Shown one piece after another: positions 57,972 through 64,000 of a DNA stretch of 64,000 nucleotides. The notes under the pieces are model-generated. The model saw nothing but the letters and a program-made list of their open reading frames with translations. It was not told the origin of the DNA and made no database searches. The stretch is from Plenodomus lindquistii (taxonomy: Eukaryota > Ascomycota > Dothideomycetes > Pleosporales > Leptosphaeriaceae): assembly GCA_025504975.1 (NCBI GenBank), contig JANUWI010000010.1, forward strand, positions 62,001 to 126,000. Direction: 5' to 3'. Both the position numbers and the translations under genes were made by a program. Within the stretch, counting starts at the first letter, position 1. Every line of letters starts with the position of its first letter.

Positions 57972-58044
57972 GTACTTTTTGAAAGTGAGCTTGACGTCTC
58001 GTAGCAGCGGCCGTTACCACATGCTGAGCGTCTGGACATTTTGA

Positions 58045-58659
58045 TCGATTCAAGTGACGGTATAGATTGAGTAGCACGAAACGAGTCGTTCCTGACGAAA
58101 TCATTTCACCCTAGTTTGTCACGAGTGTGTATAGCTTGTAATGAAGTGACGTGATGTTCGATGTGTGTTTAGACGAGTAAGATTGAGAGCCAGGTACATA
58201 GCCGAACGCTAGCATCGGCTACTCGACTTGTCAAATTCACCATGTCCGATTGGCCATGCTTGTTCCCGCAACGAGCACGAGTCAGGTAAGCCACGACATC
58301 TGCATCTCCAGATTCCATGACGTGAACCCCACAAAACGTGCTGTGTGTTTGCTTGACGACAATGGCCAAACCTCGGCCAGGGTTCCATCTCGCAGTAGAC
58401 TGATATGACAGGTCCATGTTCTCCCTGGAGACGTGGTAGAACTTTGCACATAGCAACTGGGGCGGTGGCAGCCCCTTGACGTGACTAGATGGATTTCGAC
58501 TCGACACAGCCGAGGGATCTTGGGGCTCGAGGGGCATACCGAGTAGCCAAGCTAGCGCCACTGGTGTACTTACAGCATGCATGTCAATGTCGCCTCAGAC
58601 ATAGCTGACTCTTGCCATACCATCTCATTGCTAATGTACAGCACTACCTCAGTACCCTC
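58045..58659. other. intergenic, no supported gene
   Basis: Minus-strand frames are short and carry no domain. Confidence 0.5.
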
Positions 58660-60750
58660 ATGATGCGTGCGTTGGCGCGCGCTATCCAGCGTCAGCAACT
58701 TGGAACACGAAGCCGTCTTCGTCCTCCGTCCAGCAGGCAGCATCGAGGATTCGCCTCTGTCCAGAGTCAAGATCTCAAAGGTCTTACGGTAATTGATCAT
58801 CATTATGAGTATGAACCCCCCTCTTCCTGCGTCCCTAGTCTCCCCTGGTTCATCATGCAATGCTGACCACCACTTGAGTGCCATAGTAGTAGGCGCAGGC
58901 GGCGCAGGCCTTCGCGCAGCAGTCGGTCTCACAGAAGCCGGTCTCAAGACCGCATGCGTATCCAAGCTCTTTCCTACTCGTTCCCACACCGTCGCCGCCC
59001 AGGGTGGCATCAACGCCGCGCTCGGCAACATGACCGAGGACGACTGGCGCTGGCACATGTACGATACGGTCAAAGGCTCAGATTGGCTGGGTGATCAAGA
59101 CGCTATACACTACATGACGCGTGAAGCCGTCCCTGCAGTAGTCGAATTGGAGAACTACGGTATGCCATTCAGTCGGACGGCCGAAGGCACAATCTATCAA
59201 AGAGCCCTAGGAGGGCAGAGTCTGAAGTATGGAAAGGGTGGGCAAGCATACAGGACGGCGTGTGCGGCAGATCGGACGGGACATGCTATGTTGCACACGC
59301 TATACGGGCAAAGTCTGAAGTCTGGTGTGCAATTCTTCATCGAGTGGTTCGCCCTGGACCTCATGATGAGTGAGGGGAAGTGCGTAGGGATCACAGCAAT
59401 GAATATGGAGGATGGAACGTGTCACAGGATGTTCGCGAAGAATACAGTGTTGGCTACAGGAGGTTATGGTCGCGCGTACTTTAGCGCAACGAGCGCACAT
59501 ACGAGTACGGGGGATGGTTGTGCCATGGCATCGAGAGCAGGACTACCGCTTCAAGATATGGAGTTCGTGCAGTTTCACCCTTCTGGAATCTATGGCGCAG
59601 GCGTATGCTTCCTTGTGCTATGTTTGTTGGAACTTGGCTAATCGACTTCTCAGGTCTTGATTACAGAAGGTGCCCGAGGCGAAGGCGGTTATCTTCTCAA
59701 CAGCGAAGGTGAGCGGTTCATGGAGCGCTATGCTCCCACAGCAAAGGACCTTGCATCACGAGATGTCGTATCGCGAAGCATGAACCTCGAAATTCTGGAA
59801 GGCAGAGGCTGTGGGCCGCACAAGGATCACATCCACCTACAATTGTCACATCTACCAAAAGATGTCATAATGGAGCGATTACCTGGGATCGCCGAGACGG
59901 CTGGTATCTTTGCGGGCATTGATATCACAAAAGAGCCAATTCCTGTCCTGCCAACGGTGCATTACTGTATGGGTGGTATTCCCACAAACTACCATGGCCA
60001 AGTGCTTGATGTCAAGGATGGCAAGGATATCATAGTTGATGGACTTTACGCCGCTGGTGAGGCAGCATGTGTGAGCGTACACGGTGCAAACCGCTTAGGC
60101 GCAAACTCCTTGCTTGACATTGTTGTCTTCGTAAGTGCCCCCCCCCTCGCTCTCTCTATTCTATGCAGATTACCGACTAACATTCACCACAGGGCCGAGC
60201 AACAGCCCTTCACATCGCCTCCGCCAACTCTCCCTCCGCACCTCATAATCCCTCCCCATCAGAAATTGGCCTCGACTCCATCTCCGAACTGACAACCTTC
60301 CTCTCCGCCACCGGCTCCACCCCTACGTCCACCCTCCGCAACACAATGCAAACAACCATGCAAACAACCACCGCCGTCTTCCGGACCCACGATTCCCTCA
60401 CCCGGGGCAACAAAGCCCTGACCACGCTCTCCAACCAATTCGCCACCGACGTACGCATCACCGATAAATCCTTGATCTGGAACTCCGATCTTATTGAGAC
60501 ACTCGAGTTGCGAAACTTGTTGACGAATGCAAATCAGACAAGTAAAGCGGCGTTGACGCGGACAGAAAGTCGGGGTGCGCATGCGCGGGATGACTTCAAG
60601 GAGAGGGATGATGACGATTGGATGGTGCATAGTTTGACGTGGCAAGGGGGTCTGGAAGAGGAAGTGAAATTTGGAACTCGAGAGGTTGCAATGGGAACAA
60701 TGGACGAAGCGGAGGTTAAGAGCGTACCCCCAATGAAGAGGTCGTATTGA
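58660..60750 (+). CDS. SDH1: succinate dehydrogenase flavoprotein subunit, SDH1-type (possible second copy)
   Basis: The FAD subunit of mitochondrial complex II, oxidising succinate to fumarate. Exons are 58660-58808, 58879-59602, 59654-60130 and 60193-60750, giving 635 residues. The first ~30 residues are Arg/Gln-rich with no acids, a mitochondrial targeting signal. VVGAGGAGLRA (residues 53-63) binds FAD, and His86 in RSHTVAAQGG is the covalent FAD attachment residue. Active-site segments QFHPSGIYGAG, TEGARGEGG, HYCMGGIPTN and HGANRLGANSLLDIVVFGRA are intact. The last domain (after GRATALHIA) is less conserved than in housekeeping Sdh1, so this may be a paralogue. It ends KSVPPMKRSY, close to the usual end. 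Confidence 0.92.
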
Positions 60751-61012
60751 CTTCATAGAACTGAATTGATGTCGTAGGTTCCAAAGATCTGGGCGTACGT
60801 ACAAGGTTGATAGGGAATGCAACGACGAAAGTCAAGAGTCAAACGCCGTATATACAGATACAAGGTCGAAACGTTAGTAGGTTATATGTTACTTGAAGGA
60901 AACAAACGTTATTTGGTTCGCAATTTTGTCGAGCTTAGTGAAAAGAAATGCCTGTGACACCTTCTTCACGATCGGAATGTCTAGTCACAACGCCTAGTTC
61001 AGGCTTATCCGT

Positions 61013-64000
61013 CTAATCGTCCCAACACACTTTGAGAGCTATAACCCCGTTAGCACCGGCTCGTTGGCTTCTTGCCTGAACGGAATATAAATAGGTGAGG
61101 ATGAACTTACCACAAGGGAATGGGAAATACATGTCCCAGTTCTCCGTCAAATACGCATGATACGAATACTCTTGCTTGCCCGGCCGCATTGGCTTTTCAA
61201 CCTTGTGGATCTTACCCTGTGGGCCCTTTGCCGGTCTCAGATTCTTCAATTTCGCAACCTCCTTCAGCATCGTGGTCAGCGTGATGCGCGTCATCGGCAA
61301 CCCGAGACATTGGTGCGGTCCGTAGCCGAGGTGTATATATGAGTCCAAGGGTCGTGCGATGTCGACTTCGTCTGGATTAGGGAAGATGGTCGGGTCGTGC
61401 GATGCAGCGCGGAGATTTACAAAGACAGTATCTCCTGCCTTAAGGGAGGTGTCCTTGCCGGCTTCGGAGATTGTAGTTTCCTTCGCAACGGCACGGATTA
61501 CGGCTGTCTCACCGTTCAATCGAGAACCCTCCATGGTGTAGTGGATCAGCTTCTCAAACGCTTCCTCGCTATCATCGTAGGCGAGCTTCTGGATGTCAGC
61601 CCAGTGCTTCTTTCCTGCTCCGAGAATATAGTATTCGAGTGTTTGACCGAAGAGTTGGCCTTGATTGCTGACCATCCCTCCCGCTGTCCCAAGAATATGT
61701 CCCCAAGTAAGCTGCTTGGGATCCATACCGGACTCTAGCAATCGCTTGATCATGTGAATACCGTAGCCCTTGAGCACCGACTCATGGGGCCAGATGACCT
61801 GCATGATGCTGGACAAGAAACCGGAGTTTGCAATGGCGGTGACGTTCTTCTCGACGACGTCGCCGAGGAGGTGTGTCGCCTTGTGTGCTTTCACGTGCAG
61901 AGGGAAGGAGCCAGCAGGGTCGGCATCGAAGAAAATGAGCGCGAATACGGACGACATGATGAGATAGAGTTCCGCCTCTGTGAAAATACCGTGGGGGCGT
62001 TCATCCGTCTTCAGTGGTAACATGAAGAGCTCTGAACAGAAATGTACGTGGGCGAGGTTACCAACGTCACGGATGATGTCTACTTGGTTAAAGTCTGCAA
62101 TCTTTGCGCCCTTCTCCGCGAGGAGCTCTTTAGTTTTGGCAGAGTAGTAGGAGCGTACTTCCTTGTCCCAGTCAGAGATGTAGAGCGCTTTTGAGACCAT
62201 TTTGCGCGATTCCGAATTCCTAGGACCGTCACCTGCGAGCATGAAGTCTTTCGCCGCAGAGCCCATGATATAATCCATAGCTTTGCCCCAAACAACTTTA
62301 AAGGTGCCTTGGTCCTTCATGATATCAGTGGCAAGTTTGTACTCCTTGACGAAATGGGGGTGGTGGACGACTTGCGGCTTGGAGAAGTCGTACAAGTGGT
62401 CTTTTTTCAGGTCCTTGAGGGCTTCCTTCATGGCGGATGGAATGGTCATAGGGTAGTGTGCATAGATGCTGTTGTACTTGAAGTGCTGCGGGAAGGCCCG
62501 GAGGAACAGCTTGTAGAAGACACTGCCGTTGTCAACGGCGTTATCGGAGTCTACGAGACGGTATCCCCAATTCGTTAGTGTACGTGGGTTGTAGTCGTGT
62601 GTGTAGAACCTGTCGCCACGGACGAGCGCTACGGCATCTGAGAGCACCGCACGGGAGATGGTGTATCCCGGCGTTAGACCAGCTCCAGGAGCCATTGGCT
62701 TCTTCGCATCTTCAACAACGATACCAGGGTAGATCTCAACCTTGTCTGGGTGATCGTAGAGATGCTTGAGCTGCTCCTGAACATATTTGTCTGACGTGAT
62801 GTCCTCAAAAGTGTTATGAGGCTCCAGATGAAAATATTTTCTGAACTCATTCAAGCTGCCCAGATTCCACGATCGCGCTTGCTCGATACCCAAGACCTCA
62901 ATGGCACGGAAGACTGCGGGAACTCTATTTGGTCCAAAAGAGTTGGCGCAATCCTCGACACTGGATGTGAGGATGTCTACGAGTCCTTCATCCGGGAACG
63001 TGCCATTTTCGTTGCGGGCCAGTCCAGCAAACTTGCGCTTTGACGGGTCCGGATCAGTGGTCCGGTAGACGCCGCTCAATGTCTTGAGGAAAGTCTCTTT
63101 GTCAATAGTTTTGGGGTCGACGCCCTTGCCGAAGAGGCCGTCCCACATCTCCTGAGTCCACTTCTCGTCACGATCCGAGACTGTGGAGTGCCATCGGTAG
63201 ACAAGATTGAATTCGGCGGATACTTGGTTACCAATACCCATGGGAAGACCCTTGATCTCCTCACGGGGATTGAGCTGCCAGTTGCTGTCTGTCCTATTGA
63301 GATCCAAGATAGTGCGAACGTAGTCTATGAGGATAATGTTGACGTACAAACCACAGGTGATCAGACGCGCGGTCTGGAAAAGGTCGTTGTCGTACTTTTT
63401 CCAAGAGGCCTCATGCCTGGCCTTGGCAGCTGCATCCTTCTTCTCGTCACCTTCTGGTTTTGGTGCCTCAGCTGGAGGCTTAGTAAATCGACCCTGCTCA
63501 TTGATGCTTGCCAGGTTGTCCACCGTGTAGTTGTGGAAGCGATTGAACATGATCAGCAGAGCTCCAACGCCTGGAGGGAAGAAGAGGAGTCTGGCCTCTG
63601 AGAAGCAATCAGGCTTGATTTTTCCGTCCTTCCCGGTTCTCATCTGATCTTGTTCAGCCTGGTTGCTGCCATATAGTGGAGACAGGTCCAAGTATGAGGA
63701 CGTCATCGAGACAGAGACGTCCTCATGACTAGTGCGGAAACAGTCATGAATGATTACGGAGGCGAGGTAGAACAGCATACTAGAGATCCTGTTGGGGTGC
63801 AACTCTGCATGCTTTCTCGTCATGATGCTGTCAAAGACAACGCCTGGGTCAGGTCGAGCCGGCGTCTGCATGAATGATGGCTTGGTCGTCCTAGCATATG
63901 GCGTACCTGCTGCACCGACCTGTGGATTGATCAAGCTGTTGTACGATCCGTCCGCAGATCGATACTGGTACTTTGGACCAAGGTAAGACTGCGGTGGATG
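61013..64000 (-). CDS. psi-producing oxygenase / linoleate diol synthase (Ppo family), 5' end beyond window
   Basis: A fusion of a fatty-acid heme dioxygenase and a P450-type hydroperoxide isomerase that makes oxylipins (psi factors) controlling sporulation and toxin output in fungi. Exons seen are 61013-61038 and 61111-64000 (open at the edge), joined by a 72-nt intron carrying GCTAAC. The peroxidase part has SYLDLSPLYGSNQ, RLLFFPPGVGALL, the proximal region RFHNYTVDNLA, and the catalytic Tyr in NLVYRWHST. The P450 part has SNQGQLFG, close to the ANQxQ motif linked to isomerase activity, and GYGPHQCLG with the heme-thiolate Cys intact. A retained Cys favours a PpoA-like two-step enzyme over PpoC-like ones. 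Only the extreme N terminus is missing. Confidence 0.93.
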   Translation of the reverse strand, partial: HPPQSYLGPKYQYRSADGSYNSLINPQVGAAGTPYARTTKPSFMQTPARPDPGVVFDSIMTRKHAELHPNRISSMLFYLASVIIHDCFRTSHEDVSVSMTSSYLDLSPLYGSNQAEQDQMRTGKDGKIKPDCFSEARLLFFPPGVGALLIMFNRFHNYTVDNLASINEQGRFTKPPAEAPKPEGDEKKDAAAKARHEASWKKYDNDLFQTARLITCGLYVNIILIDYVRTILDLNRTDSNWQLNPREEIKGLPMGIGNQVSAEFNLVYRWHSTVSDRDEKWTQEMWDGLFGKGVDPKTIDKETFLKTLSGVYRTTDPDPSKRKFAGLARNENGTFPDEGLVDILTSSVEDCANSFGPNRVPAVFRAIEVLGIEQARSWNLGSLNEFRKYFHLEPHNTFEDITSDKYVQEQLKHLYDHPDKVEIYPGIVVEDAKKPMAPGAGLTPGYTISRAVLSDAVALVRGDRFYTHDYNPRTLTNWGYRLVDSDNAVDNGSVFYKLFLRAFPQHFKYNSIYAHYPMTIPSAMKEALKDLKKDHLYDFSKPQVVHHPHFVKEYKLATDIMKDQGTFKVVWGKAMDYIMGSAAKDFMLAGDGPRNSESRKMVSKALYISDWDKEVRSYYSAKTKELLAEKGAKIADFNQVDIIRDVGNLAHVHFCSELFMLPLKTDERPHGIFTEAELYLIMSSVFALIFFDADPAGSFPLHVKAHKATHLLGDVVEKNVTAIANSGFLSSIMQVIWPHESVLKGYGIHMIKRLLESGMDPKQLTWGHILGTAGGMVSNQGQLFGQTLEYYILGAGKKHWADIQKLAYDDSEEAFEKLIHYTMEGSRLNGETAVIRAVAKETTISEAGKDTSLKAGDTVFVNLRAASHDPTIFPNPDEVDIARPLDSYIHLGYGPHQCLGLPMTRITLTTMLKEVAKLKNLRPAKGPQGKIHKVEKPMRPGKQEYSYHAYLTENWDMYFPFPCGKFILTYLYSVQARSQRAGANGVIALKVCWDD

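Noticed and set aside
1..64000. A CRISPR array, bacterial operon or prophage
   Set aside because: Spliced genes, fungal families and fungal promoter motifs run throughout; no repeat-spacer structure is present.

Overview
The window is nuclear DNA of a filamentous ascomycete, most likely a Dothideomycete (Pleosporales-like). This is an inference. It rests on many 48-60 nt introns with GTRWGT-type donors and CTAAC/CTGAC branch points, and on fungal gene families: Sub2, an SPX-domain phosphate transporter, a Ppo fatty-acid oxygenase, a bifunctional tryptophan synthase and a fungal tetraspanin. Gene models were built by hand by joining open frames across splice sites that keep phase. Nothing was run, so homology calls rest on motif recognition.

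Layout. 1-7 kb is gene-poor and partly AT-rich. It holds a tRNA-Lys(UUU) gene with two interruptions, a poorly resolved AT-hook-like gene, a pair of related small genes of which one has a nonsense codon, gene-fragment duplicates, and two copies of a ~230 bp repeat that differ largely by C-to-T type changes. 7-13 kb holds a glucokinase and a ketopantoate-reductase-like protein with a long disordered tail. 13-17.5 kb is intergenic and rich in simple repeats. 17.5-20.4 kb holds SUB2, divergent from an RNase P subunit. 21-24.7 kb holds a small secreted cysteine-rich protein and three related small membrane-protein genes (the third is broken). 25-32.5 kb holds a membrane protein, an aldehyde dehydrogenase, a short-chain dehydrogenase and, divergently, a glutamine-synthetase-like enzyme with GATA motifs between. 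32.9-37.2 kb holds a secreted protein of unknown function and an NRAMP metal transporter. 38.2-40.4 kb is a decayed gene for a large secreted protein. 40.4-43.3 kb is nearly empty. 43.3-49.5 kb holds tryptophan synthase and a PHO90-type phosphate transporter. 50-53 kb holds several small genes, 53.6-54.6 kb a tetraspanin, 55.7-58 kb two disordered hypothetical proteins, 58.7-60.8 kb an SDH1-type flavoprotein, and 61 kb to the window end most of a Ppo oxygenase, cut at its 5' end.

Most striking observation. The tRNA-Lys gene at 68-219 folds into a full cloverleaf only if a 60-nt segment in the D-loop is removed as well as the ordinary anticodon-loop intron. That segment begins GTAAGC, carries GCTAAC, and ends CAG, so it has all the marks of a spliceosomal intron. 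Removing it rebuilds the CAATTGG D-loop and an A15-U48 pair. I know of no described nuclear tRNA gene with a spliceosomal intron, but I could not search for one.
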